A stretch of 8,963 nucleotides of DNA from the NCBI GenBank assembly GCA_002362735.1, contig DEUU01000235.1, positions 1 to 8,963 of the forward strand, in the 5' to 3' direction. Under the pieces are notes generated by a model. The model was not told the DNA's origin, searched no databases, and saw nothing but the letters and a program-made list of their open reading frames with translations. Below, piece by piece: positions 1 to 6,442 of this stretch (its first letter is position 1; each line of letters starts with the position of its first letter). The stretch comes from Dehalococcoidia bacterium UBA3254. Lineage in GTDB: Bacteria > Chloroflexota > Dehalococcoidia > Dehalococcoidales > UBA3254. The position numbers and the translations under genes are program-made.

Positions 1-46
1 CCGTGCTACAGGGTGAGTATGTACTGGATTTTTAGTTATTAAACTT

Positions 47-67
47 GAGGTTCCGTTGTAAAACCTC
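47..67 (+). promoter_or_regulatory. Small inverted repeat abutting the TTG start of the first gene
   Basis: GAGGTT (47-52) and AACCTC (62-67) form a 6-bp stem with a 9-nt loop that ends at the base before the TTG start at 68. The only Shine-Dalgarno-like bases nearby, GAGG at 47-50, lie in the left arm and are 17 nt from the start. Folding would bury them. This may affect translation of the gene, or it may be chance, since a 6-bp stem is short. No clear promoter is visible in the 46 bases to its left. Confidence 0.3.
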
Positions 68-1423
68 TTGAAGAATTCCAATTATTATACCCCCAGCCAT
101 AAAAATGCCAGATGGTTAATAGCCTTCCTTATCGCGATTATTATGGTTGGGATTTTGGCCTGCCCGGCATTAGCCTGTAATATCACAACTTCACCGGCCA
201 GCGCCTCTGGGTCTGTTGGCGAGGTGTTGAGTTTTACGATCAACGTACAACTGGAACACCGCAACTGTACCGTCCCTATAGACCAGACTCAAATTAAACT
301 GACAGGACTGGAGATGGCGTCACAAACAGCATGGCAGAAAGTCAATACCAATAATTATAAAAAACAAATCAGCGTCAAGGTAACCGATGCCGCCAGCGCC
401 AAGATCGAAGTTACCCGAGAATGTCCTAAAGGAGGAGGCTATGCAGTCGCTAATGTCACGGTCAAACCCTTGGCGGCAATTGCCAGCCCCTCTAGCCCCG
501 TTTCTGCACCTTCTCCGGTGTCCTCTACTATTTCAATTATTTCCGTTACTCCCCAAATTAATACTGACGTATCTCAAGTTGAGCTTATGAGTGATAATCC
601 AGCTGAAAAAAGCTGGGGACAGGCCTTCATTGGAGGCATTACCGAGCCCTATATTCTGGCTACTATAATCCTTTTATTATTATCGACTATAATAATCGTC
701 AAGCGTTTTTACCGGTTAAGATATTTGATTCTGCTCGCCTCTCTGGCTTATCTGGGATTTATGGTCGGCGGTTGTCCTTGCACTCTGGGATCTTTGCAGA
801 ACATCATTATTAAAGCCGGAGAGATTCAAAACCATATACCAGCCTATCTTCAGGTAGGTATTCTGATTGTATCCGCTATTTTACTGGGAAGGCTTTTTTG
901 CGGCTGGGTCTGTCCGATGGGTGCTGTCCAAACCTTTATTTATCGTAAAGAAATCGGTAATAAACACAGGAATATCGCTGAAAGTCTAACTTTTCACAAG
1001 TATCTGCGCTATCTTAAATATTTGGTTTTAGCTGGGATAATAATCTCGGCCATTGTTACCAGGACTGCCATTTATGCCAGATTCGACCCGTTTAAAGCCC
1101 TTTTTAATTTCGATTTTACACTTCTGGTCCCCACAGTGCTGCTGATTCTACTTCTTATAATTTCACTCTTTAGCGGTTTCCCCTGGTGTAAATACGTCTG
1201 CCCGATGGGTGCTTTTCTATCTATTTTTTCCAGGCTGGCTATCTTTAAGATTAAGATAGCCGGTAATTGCAGTAATTGTGGTGCCTGCCAAAAGGTCTTT
1301 TGCCAGCATGGGGCAATCAAATCGGGGGAAACAAAGCCAGAAATAAATCAGGTGGAATGCGTACGCTGTGGTGAATGTATATCCCATTGTCCACGATCTG
1401 CCATACAATTGACTCATATTTAG
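68..1423 (+). CDS. Membrane-bound 4Fe-4S ferredoxin protein (NapH/NosR-like) with exported N-terminal domain
   Basis: Likely a membrane electron-transfer protein of 451 aa. A signal or anchor helix (about 15-36, ending in ALA before C37) is followed by an exported beta-rich region (37-135) and a Pro/Ser/Ala linker (about 137-153). About five membrane helices follow (195-211, 217-235, 260-277, 314-330, 351-370). Two CxxxCP motifs typical of NapH/NosR/CcoG-type proteins lie at C278/C282 and C374/C378. The C-terminal ferredoxin has C401, C404, C407, C412 (last spacing four residues instead of the usual three) and a classical set at C431, C434, C437, C441-P. The positive-inside rule puts these clusters in the cytoplasm and a GCPC motif (235-238) near the outer face. 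The start is TTG, forced by an in-frame TAA at 59-61. It has no good ribosome site, so the exact start is uncertain. The partner and substrate are unknown. The exported domain matches no family I recognise. Confidence 0.85.
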   Translation: MKNSNYYTPSHKNARWLIAFLIAIIMVGILACPALACNITTSPASASGSVGEVLSFTINVQLEHRNCTVPIDQTQIKLTGLEMASQTAWQKVNTNNYKKQISVKVTDAASAKIEVTRECPKGGGYAVANVTVKPLAAIASPSSPVSAPSPVSSTISIISVTPQINTDVSQVELMSDNPAEKSWGQAFIGGITEPYILATIILLLLSTIIIVKRFYRLRYLILLASLAYLGFMVGGCPCTLGSLQNIIIKAGEIQNHIPAYLQVGILIVSAILLGRLFCGWVCPMGAVQTFIYRKEIGNKHRNIAESLTFHKYLRYLKYLVLAGIIISAIVTRTAIYARFDPFKALFNFDFTLLVPTVLLILLLIISLFSGFPWCKYVCPMGAFLSIFSRLAIFKIKIAGNCSNCGACQKVFCQHGAIKSGETKPEINQVECVRCGECISHCPRSAIQLTHI

Positions 1424-1517
1424 ACATGAATTGATTCCTGGCGTATTTCAATAAATAACAATTAGTGTGGCTAATCTAAAGTTCAAACTACAATTTATAT
1501 ATTACAGAGAACAAAAC

Positions 1518-1545
1518 TGTAACATTTTACTGGGTTATTCGTTAA
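1518..1545 (+). promoter_or_regulatory. Predicted ECF-type promoter of the sigma factor operon
   Basis: TGTAAC (1518-1523, -35) and CGTTAA (1540-1545, -10) are separated by exactly 16 nt, the usual layout for ECF sigma promoters (an AAC-containing -35 and a CGT-type -10). The same two hexamers at the same spacing occur before the small exported protein gene on the other strand (4380-4407). Transcription would start near 1552, giving a leader of about 12 nt with AGGA at 1553-1556. The position directly before an ECF sigma gene suggests autoregulation, which is common in this class. Confidence 0.65.
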
Positions 1546-1563
1546 ACGGGATAGGAAACAGCA

Positions 1564-2136
1564 TTGCTGAACTCGGCCAGTTACGATTCAAATCTGGAAC
1601 AACAACTAGAAACGATCGTTGACCGTGCTGTAGATGGTGATACGGAGGCTTTCGGAAGGCTTTATGATATTTATGCCGACCGCATTTATCGCCATATTTA
1701 CTACAGAACGAGCAATGTTGATGATGCACGGGATTTAACGCAGGAGGTTTTTACGAAAGCCTGGCAGGTACTACCTAAATATAAGCGAACGAAAACACCT
1801 TTTTTAGGCTGGCTGTTTACCATTAGCCATAACAGGGTAATTGATTATTATCGTACTAAAAAATATCATGCTTATCTTGATAATGAAATAGATTGGGGAA
1901 GCCAGATTAATAATCCTGAAAATTTAATAGAATCAGCTTTTACTCAGCAAGAGGTTAGAAAAGCTATATTACAACTACCCGAAGACCAGCAGCAGGTAAT
2001 ATTAATGAGTTTCATAGAAGGATTTGAATACCCTGAAATCGCAACTGCCCTGAATAAAACCGAAGGAAATATCCGGGTGATCATGCACCGGGGGCTCAAA
2101 AAGATGCGGAATATCCTTGGAAGAGCAGAGGCTTAA
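1564..2136 (+). CDS. ECF-family RNA polymerase sigma factor
   Basis: A 190-aa sigma-70-family factor of typical ECF size with only regions 2 and 4. Region 2 spans about 30-98 (YDIYADRIYRHIYYRTSN, then DARDLTQEVFTKAW and a WLFTISHNRVIDYYR segment). Region 4 spans about 134-185, with a helix-turn-helix around EYPEIATALNKTEGNIRV and an RGLKKMR end. A variable linker joins them. It would direct RNA polymerase to specific promoters when released from its membrane partner. The start is TTG with AGGA seven bases upstream, and an in-frame TAG at 1552-1554 rules out a longer protein. Its stop is 1 nt before the likely start of the next gene, so the two are probably co-transcribed. An ECF-type promoter lies just upstream and recurs at 4380-4407. 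The signal it answers to is not visible in the sequence. Confidence 0.93.
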   Translation: MLNSASYDSNLEQQLETIVDRAVDGDTEAFGRLYDIYADRIYRHIYYRTSNVDDARDLTQEVFTKAWQVLPKYKRTKTPFLGWLFTISHNRVIDYYRTKKYHAYLDNEIDWGSQINNPENLIESAFTQQEVRKAILQLPEDQQQVILMSFIEGFEYPEIATALNKTEGNIRVIMHRGLKKMRNILGRAEA

Positions 2137-2137
2137 T

Positions 2138-3616
2138 TTGGAAAAGATAGAAATTATCTTAACTGATTGTATTAAAGAGATTCGGTCCGGCAAGGCTACC
2201 CTGAAAGACTGCCTGGAGCGCTATCCGTCATTTCGTAGGGAATTGGAACCTCTGCTGAAGATGGCACTTAACATTCAGGAACCTCCCGCATTCTATCTTG
2301 AGCCGAGTTATAAGCGGTCTGCTAAAGCTCAATTATTGCAGCAATTAAGATCAACTAAACAGAACAATCCTCGATTATGGAAAGATATTTTTAGCTTTGG
2401 TCTGCCTCCTCAATTGGTTTGGGCCAGGATGGCGGTAGCCATTGTGATTGGCGTGATTGTAATATCCGTATTAGGAGGGAGTACTGCTTATGCCGCTCAA
2501 AACAGTTTGCCTGGAGAAACGCTTTATCCCGTAAAGACAGGTACAGAAGAAATCAGAATCTGGATGGCTGATGATTATACCACTAAGGCCGAACTCAATT
2601 TAGTATTTGCTCAGACCCGACTCATCGAGTTAAACCAATTGGCTGCCAGGAATTCCAGCCAAACCGAACTGGCGGTTCAGGGATACCGAAACAACTTACA
2701 AGAGGCTGGAAGTAACCTGAAGAGTATCACAGATGCCACTATTCGGGCTAATACACTGGAAAGATTCTCACAAAAATTGAGAGACCAGATATTTTACTGC
2801 GATGTTCTGTTTGATAATGCTTATGGGGAGAACTTGTCTGTTCGACAGGCAACAGATCTGGTCATTGCGCAGCAAATCGACACCTTCACCAATCTAGCGA
2901 AGCAAGATAACTTGCTAGCAGCAATAAATAACCTGGATATGATGCAAAACCGATTGCAGCGAGCCCAGACTAAAGCTAATGAGCATCAATACCAAGCGAT
3001 GCGAGAAGCGATACTTCAATATCAGCAGTTTAATGAACTGGGACAGCAGATTCTTCAAAATGCGCATAACACTCAAAATCAAACTGCCGAAATTGATAAA
3101 CTAACTGATACCAGACTTCAGAGTTACATGAAAACCCTGGATGTTATTTTTCAACATGTACCACAAAGCTACCAGAATGAAATTAAAGTCAGCCAGACAA
3201 TGACTATGCAATATCAAAACCAGGCTCGTTATGGATACCAGACCCGGGGTGAACCTAATGGTGGATCCAGCCAAATACCAGGTTACGAACCTGGCCGTGG
3301 GCCTAACATTACACCTTCTAATGATAGAAGCAATACGATCCCTGAACCAAGTCCATCGACTATTTTCCCGTCTTCGGTTCCAGGTAATGAAGGAGGTGCT
3401 GGCGGCTTTGGAGGAACTGGATCTGGGAGCAGATCAGACTCTGGAGAAGGTGGCACAAGCCAACCGAATACTGGGCCTAATACGGGAGGTAACACCAGCA
3501 CCGGTGAAGAAAGCGGATCCGGAGCTGGGTCTGGTGGCAGCACAGGGACAGGAGAAGATACCAATTCTAACCCCGGCAACACTTCCGAATCCACAAGCGG
3601 TGCTGGCAAACGCTAG
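2138..3616 (+). CDS. DUF5667-type membrane protein, probable anti-sigma factor
   Basis: A single-pass membrane protein of 492 aa from the TTG at 2138, which has AGAGG (2127-2131) six bases upstream. An in-frame TTG at 2117 would add 7 aa and overlap the sigma gene. The cytoplasmic N-terminus (about 1-90) is helical and charged, resembling the short segment that often holds the sigma factor in such pairs. One helix follows (about 98-119), then a conserved region starting SLPGETLYPVKTGTEEIRIW, characteristic of DUF5667. Next come about 180 residues of glutamine-rich helices, probably coiled coil (to about 360), and a 125-residue Gly/Ser/Thr/Pro tail outside the membrane. The position directly behind an ECF sigma gene supports an anti-sigma or sensor role. 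This is inferred from context, not from a recognised catalytic motif. The tail may contact the cell surface or undergo proteolysis. Confidence 0.85.
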   Translation: MEKIEIILTDCIKEIRSGKATLKDCLERYPSFRRELEPLLKMALNIQEPPAFYLEPSYKRSAKAQLLQQLRSTKQNNPRLWKDIFSFGLPPQLVWARMAVAIVIGVIVISVLGGSTAYAAQNSLPGETLYPVKTGTEEIRIWMADDYTTKAELNLVFAQTRLIELNQLAARNSSQTELAVQGYRNNLQEAGSNLKSITDATIRANTLERFSQKLRDQIFYCDVLFDNAYGENLSVRQATDLVIAQQIDTFTNLAKQDNLLAAINNLDMMQNRLQRAQTKANEHQYQAMREAILQYQQFNELGQQILQNAHNTQNQTAEIDKLTDTRLQSYMKTLDVIFQHVPQSYQNEIKVSQTMTMQYQNQARYGYQTRGEPNGGSSQIPGYEPGRGPNITPSNDRSNTIPEPSPSTIFPSSVPGNEGGAGGFGGTGSGSRSDSGEGGTSQPNTGPNTGGNTSTGEESGSGAGSGGSTGTGEDTNSNPGNTSESTSGAGKR

Positions 3617-3928
3617 CGGCTCGAAAAAAATTGTCACTTCATGGTTATTTCAACTTTTAACTCATCAATTTCTCCATAATTGTCCATCTATCCCTTGATA
3701 TTTTAGTATTACTTCTCAGCTGTTTACCCGTATTAAACAGACTTGTTTCATTTTTCCGGGTTATAAGTGCCGTAACAAAAAGGAAGTCTCCCTGTCAGGT
3801 TTGATAAAGAAAAGAAGGATATTTCTAAATTAAGAATTGCCAGGCATAGCAAATGATCTGGAAAATTTGATGTTCGTAAAAACACTTTGCCCGCTATTGA
3901 TCATAAATATTGAATTTCGAACAGGAAA
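3617..3928. other. Intergenic stretch with no convincing gene
   Basis: About 310 bases between the anti-sigma gene and the terminator. Only short open stretches without ribosome sites are present. CGTAAC (around 3769) followed 16 nt later by TGTCAG faintly recalls the ECF promoter, but the second half does not fit and no gene follows. No riboswitch consensus was recognised. It is probably the 3' untranslated region of the sigma operon. Confidence 0.5.
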
Positions 3929-3965
3929 AAGGAGAGGGAGTTACTTGACTCCCTCTCCTTAATTT
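3929..3965. terminator. Strong bidirectional Rho-independent terminator
   Basis: A perfect 13-bp inverted repeat: AAGGAGAGGGAGT (3929-3941) and ACTCCCTCTCCTT (3948-3960) with a 6-nt loop. Read on the minus strand it is followed directly by a T run (complement of the A run at 3926-3930), ideal for ending the transcript of the gene at 4082-4336. On the plus strand it is followed by AATTTTAT, enough to stop the sigma operon coming from 3616. It sits between two convergent transcription units, as expected. Confidence 0.88.
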
Positions 3966-4081
3966 TATGGTGAACATCAGGCTTTCTCCTACCTGGTAAC
4001 GGCCTTAGTATTTAACCTGAAACCACCCTTAGTTTATCCTGGGATTTTACATTTCATCAGTTTTTATCTATGGGTGTGCTA

Positions 4082-4336
4082 TTAGTCCGTTACGATATTA
4101 TTGCAGTATTTCCCGTAATCCCCGGAGCCACCATTACCGTATTTATATTCGTCTCCGACGGGAACACAATCCAGGTTTTGGCAATTATCGCCACTGCCAT
4201 CCTGGAGCTGGAGATTGTCCTGCGCCTGTGACTGATCGCAGTCACCATTTCCCGCAAAAACGCTCCCGGCCAGAGCCACTACCAGTATAGCGGCTAATAC
4301 CATAGCTAAACCTAAAATCTTGACTATTCTTCTCAT
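4082..4336 (-). CDS. Small exported four-cysteine protein, putative ECF sigma target
   Basis: An 84-aa protein with a clear signal peptide: MRRIVK, a hydrophobic core over 8-24, and a likely cut after VFA at residue 28. The mature part is about 56 aa, acidic, rich in Asp, Asn, Gln and Gly, and has four cysteines (C33, C52, C57, C78) that could form two disulfides or bind a metal. I recognise no family. The start is ATG with a near-perfect GGAGG (4344-4348) seven bases upstream, so it is translated well. Its own promoter, TGTAAC-N16-CGTTAA at 4407-4380, matches that of the sigma factor at 1518-1545. The strong terminator at 3929-3960 closes the unit. The signal peptide and promoter support a real gene despite its size. 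A role in an envelope stress or redox response is inference. Confidence 0.82.
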   Translation of the reverse strand: MRRIVKILGLAMVLAAILVVALAGSVFAGNGDCDQSQAQDNLQLQDGSGDNCQNLDCVPVGDEYKYGNGGSGDYGKYCNNIVTD

Positions 4337-4379
4337 TAATATTCCTCCACAAATTTAATTTGCCGTTACCTTAATATGC

Positions 4380-4407
4380 TTAACGAAAGCAGTGAGAAAT
4401 TGTTACA
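4380..4407 (-). promoter_or_regulatory. Predicted ECF-type promoter of the small exported protein gene
   Basis: On the minus strand, TGTAAC (4407-4402) and CGTTAA (4385-4380) are separated by 16 nt, identical in both hexamers and spacing to the site before the sigma factor gene. Similarity extends slightly beyond: both have A then a T-rich start to the spacer, and TT just before CGTTAA. Transcription would begin near 4373, giving a leader of about 37 nt with a good ribosome site. It lies in the 116-nt gap after the permease gene, so the small gene can be expressed apart from the permease. Confidence 0.65.
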
Positions 4408-4452
4408 AAATAAGGCAAATGGACTTTCCTATCTGATCTAGAAAGAGGGCCC

Positions 4453-5751
4453 TTAGTTTCGAGGTTTAATGGACTGGTTATTCTGGTTACGCTTTCTACC
4501 GAATTTAAAATAAAGGAAACCTGAAAGCAAAATGATGATGCCGATAATCCAGGCTTCCGGTGATTTGAAGATCACAATCACCGCGAACAGGATGCAGGAG
4601 ATAATACCCAGCAGTGGGATGACCTGGGGATATATTCTTTCGTTATGTTTTAATCTCAATGCAGAAAAATTACCAATACCATAATAAATGAGCGAAGCCA
4701 GAGTACTTACGGCTACAATTTGGGAAAGGTTAGAAACGAAGATCAGGATGATCATCAGGGCACTTGATATTATGATAGCTGGATAAGGGGTATCAAATTT
4801 GGGATGTATCTTGCCTAATAATCCCGGCAAGTCTCGGTTCTGAGCCATGGCAAAGCTCATGCGTGAAACACCCAGGATAGTAGTTAATAGGACGCTGGCA
4901 GTGGCAATTAGCCCACCAATGGTAACCACCCGGGAAACCAGAGCGCTGCCGATAGCCTGACTGGCATCGGCTAAAGGCGAAGCCGAACCCCCTAACCTGG
5001 CTGGTCCAATTAGACCAATAGCCACAAATCCTACGCCAAGGTAAATGATGGTTGAGATTAACAGCGACAGGATAATGGAGCGAGGTACATTTTCCCTGGC
5101 ATTCTTAACCTCAGCTGACATCAGCGAAATTCTGGCAAAGCCGCTAAAGGCAAAAAAAACAAAGTAGGCTCCAAATAAAACTCCCGGCTCCAGGGGCTTA
5201 AAAGGGCTGAGGTTGGCATAGTCAATATGGTGTGAACCCAGGCCGATAAAAAAGAATAGTATCAGGATTTTAGCTACTACTAAAATATTGTTGAAGGTAG
5301 CTGAGGATTTGGTCCCGATTATATTCAAGATGGCAAAAACTACCGTAATAGCTATAGCCACGGGCTGAACCGGTATTCCGGGAACTATAGCTACCAGATA
5401 ACTACTAAAACCGAGGGCTACCGCGGCTCCCACAAAGGTATTGGAGATGACCCACATCCACCCAGCAATGAAACCGGTAAATGGAGATACCAGATGGTAA
5501 GCAAATTCATAAGCTCCGCCTTCTTGAGGAAGCTGGGAAGTTAATTCTGCAAAGCTAAGAGCGGTAAACAAGGAGACTATGGCTGCCAGAACTAGAGATA
5601 CCAGCATCGCCGAACCAGCCAGCCCGGCTACAATACCGGTAACAACAAATATTCCGGCACCCACGATCGCTCCTACATTAATGGCTGTAGCATCGAATAG
5701 AGAGAGGGTTGGTTTAAGAGCAACCTGCTTGTCTTTTATTTTAACTTTCAC
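4453..5751 (-). CDS. APC-family amino-acid permease
   Basis: A 432-aa polytopic transporter with about 12 hydrophobic helices, normal for the amino acid-polyamine-organocation superfamily. Helix 1 carries the substrate-site motif GAIVGAGIF (27-35). QEGGAYEF (76-83) follows helix 2. The helix 6 region has FFAFSGFARISLMSAEVKN and then ENVPRSI (199-226), the usual E-x-x-N...P-R signature. A cytoplasmic loop SRMSFAMAQNRDLP (296-309) is also typical. It probably imports an amino acid or amine by proton symport or exchange. The substrate cannot be read from the sequence. The start is GTG at 5751 with only a weak AGAG upstream; an in-frame TAG 12 bases before it limits the N-terminus. No hairpin terminator follows it, so some readthrough into the small exported protein gene is possible. 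It diverges from the DUF1059 gene. Confidence 0.93.
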   Translation of the reverse strand: MKVKIKDKQVALKPTLSLFDATAINVGAIVGAGIFVVTGIVAGLAGSAMLVSLVLAAIVSLFTALSFAELTSQLPQEGGAYEFAYHLVSPFTGFIAGWMWVISNTFVGAAVALGFSSYLVAIVPGIPVQPVAIAITVVFAILNIIGTKSSATFNNILVVAKILILFFFIGLGSHHIDYANLSPFKPLEPGVLFGAYFVFFAFSGFARISLMSAEVKNARENVPRSIILSLLISTIIYLGVGFVAIGLIGPARLGGSASPLADASQAIGSALVSRVVTIGGLIATASVLLTTILGVSRMSFAMAQNRDLPGLLGKIHPKFDTPYPAIIISSALMIILIFVSNLSQIVAVSTLASLIYYGIGNFSALRLKHNERIYPQVIPLLGIISCILFAVIVIFKSPEAWIIGIIILLSGFLYFKFGRKRNQNNQSIKPRN

Positions 5752-5782
5752 TTTGAAATTTCTCTAAACCTTAACCATTTTC

Positions 5783-5819
5783 ATTATAATCTTTAGATCG
5801 CCAAAGATGGATTATAATC
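5783..5819. promoter_or_regulatory. Twin ATTATAATC elements in the divergent permease/DUF1059 promoter region
   Basis: ATTATAATC occurs at 5783-5791 and again at 5811-5819, starts 28 bp apart. The second copy with its preceding G is a perfect 10-bp palindrome, GATTATAATC. Between them ATCTTT and AAAGAT form a further dyad. Each copy contains a TATAAT on both strands, so they could be the -10 boxes of divergent promoters, operator half-sites, or both. No good -35 box is visible for either direction, which may point to an activator. Confidence 0.4.
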
Positions 5820-5825
5820 AATTTA

Positions 5826-5847
5826 GAGGCTGCTCAATCTCAGCCTC
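5826..5847 (+). promoter_or_regulatory. Leader hairpin before the DUF1059 gene
   Basis: GAGGCTG (5826-5832) and CAGCCTC (5841-5847) form a 7-bp GC-rich stem with an 8-nt loop, ending nine bases before the AGGAGG ribosome site. If transcription starts from the TATAAT at 5813-5818 the hairpin would lie at the very 5' end of the mRNA, where it could protect the message. It leaves the ribosome site free. Confidence 0.35.
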
Positions 5848-5867
5848 AATTATTCAGGAGGGAGAAT

Positions 5868-6038
5868 ATGCCATCATTTAAATGCAAAGATATCGGTATG
5901 AAAGATAGTTTCGAAGTTAAATCTGATAACCAGGATGAACTAATGCAAATGATCGCTCTGCACGCTAAAAATACCCATGGATGGGATCCAGTACCACCTG
6001 ATGTCTTGCAGAAAGTCCAGAAAGCTGTGAAGAAGTAA
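5868..6038 (+). CDS. Small DUF1059 family protein
   Basis: A 56-aa protein, the usual length for DUF1059. It starts MPSFKCKDIGMKDSFEV, has a central helix with DELMQMIALHAKNTHGW (about residues 22-38) and ends in a lysine-rich helix. The K-C-x-D-x-G-M start and the H-A-K-x-x-H-G segment are the family marks. The function of the family is unknown. The protein is soluble, with one cysteine (C6) and two histidines (H32, H37) that could bind a metal. The ribosome site is very strong: AGGAGG at 5856-5861, six bases before ATG. It is a single-gene unit diverging from the permease. Confidence 0.85.
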   Translation: MPSFKCKDIGMKDSFEVKSDNQDELMQMIALHAKNTHGWDPVPPDVLQKVQKAVKK

Positions 6039-6442
6039 CCCAAGTATTATCGTTAAATCGGAACTAGACTGCCCCTAACTCTGCTGAAGCCGTATTATGC
6101 CTGGTCAAATACCTCTATTAAGCTTCAACGGCTCTTATCTCCAGGTTTCTCCGGTTTTGGCCAAAGCGTTCGTGTATCTCCTGAGTAAGCGGCTACTTTA
6201 AAAGAAGTCTTATTAGTCTGGCTGCAGTGGAGACAAAATTTAAGTTATACCTCTAACTCGCATTCCAAGTATTTGAGGCTGAATGTTCAGAAAGATAAAA
6301 ACAGAAGCAGCTATCGTATAAAAATCGAAGCTAAAATTAATCTGGTGGAGATGGGGAGAAATACCTTCTAGATGGAACAACGCTTTACATTTCCCATTGG
6401 GATATGAGGTTAAAACCATTTTTAACCTGCTATCCCGACTAA
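6039..6442. other. Intergenic stretch with no convincing gene
   Basis: About 400 bases between the convergent DUF1059 gene and the minus-strand redox operon. A 68-codon minus-strand open stretch (6240-6446) overlaps the end of the neighbouring gene but has no ribosome site, no signal peptide and no familiar motif, so I do not call it. No tRNA, repeat array or insertion-sequence end was seen. The only clear structure is the hairpin at 6407-6428. Confidence 0.5.
6407..6428. terminator. AT-rich hairpin after the redox operon, possible weak terminator
   Basis: AGGTTAAAA (6407-6415) and TTTTAACCT (6420-6428) make a perfect 9-bp stem with a 4-nt loop, beginning 15 bases after the stop codon of the last gene of the minus-strand operon. 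No T run follows on the minus strand and the stem is AT-rich, so it is not a classical terminator. It may stabilise the 3' end of the mRNA or assist termination. Confidence 0.4.

Noticed and set aside
3231..3698. Open frames on both strands across the 3' end of the DUF5667 gene (also 3283-3609 and 3434-3637, minus)
   Set aside because: They arise from the low-complexity Gly/Ser/Thr coding tail, which keeps other frames open. They have no ribosome sites and no recognisable motifs.
3769..3796. Possible third ECF promoter, CGTAAC-N16-TGTCAG
   Set aside because: The -10 half does not match CGTTAA, and no gene with a ribosome site follows on that strand.
4436..4455. GGGCCC palindrome at the end of the permease gene as a terminator
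   Set aside because: It is a short palindrome with no loop and no following T run, so it cannot form a useful terminator hairpin.
5846..6043. 65-codon minus-strand frame opposite the DUF1059 gene
   Set aside because: It is antisense to a gene with a strong ribosome site and a recognisable family.
6030..6058. GTAACC followed by CGTTAA after the DUF1059 gene
   Set aside because: The spacing is only about 10 nt instead of 16 and no gene follows, so it is unlikely to be an ECF promoter.
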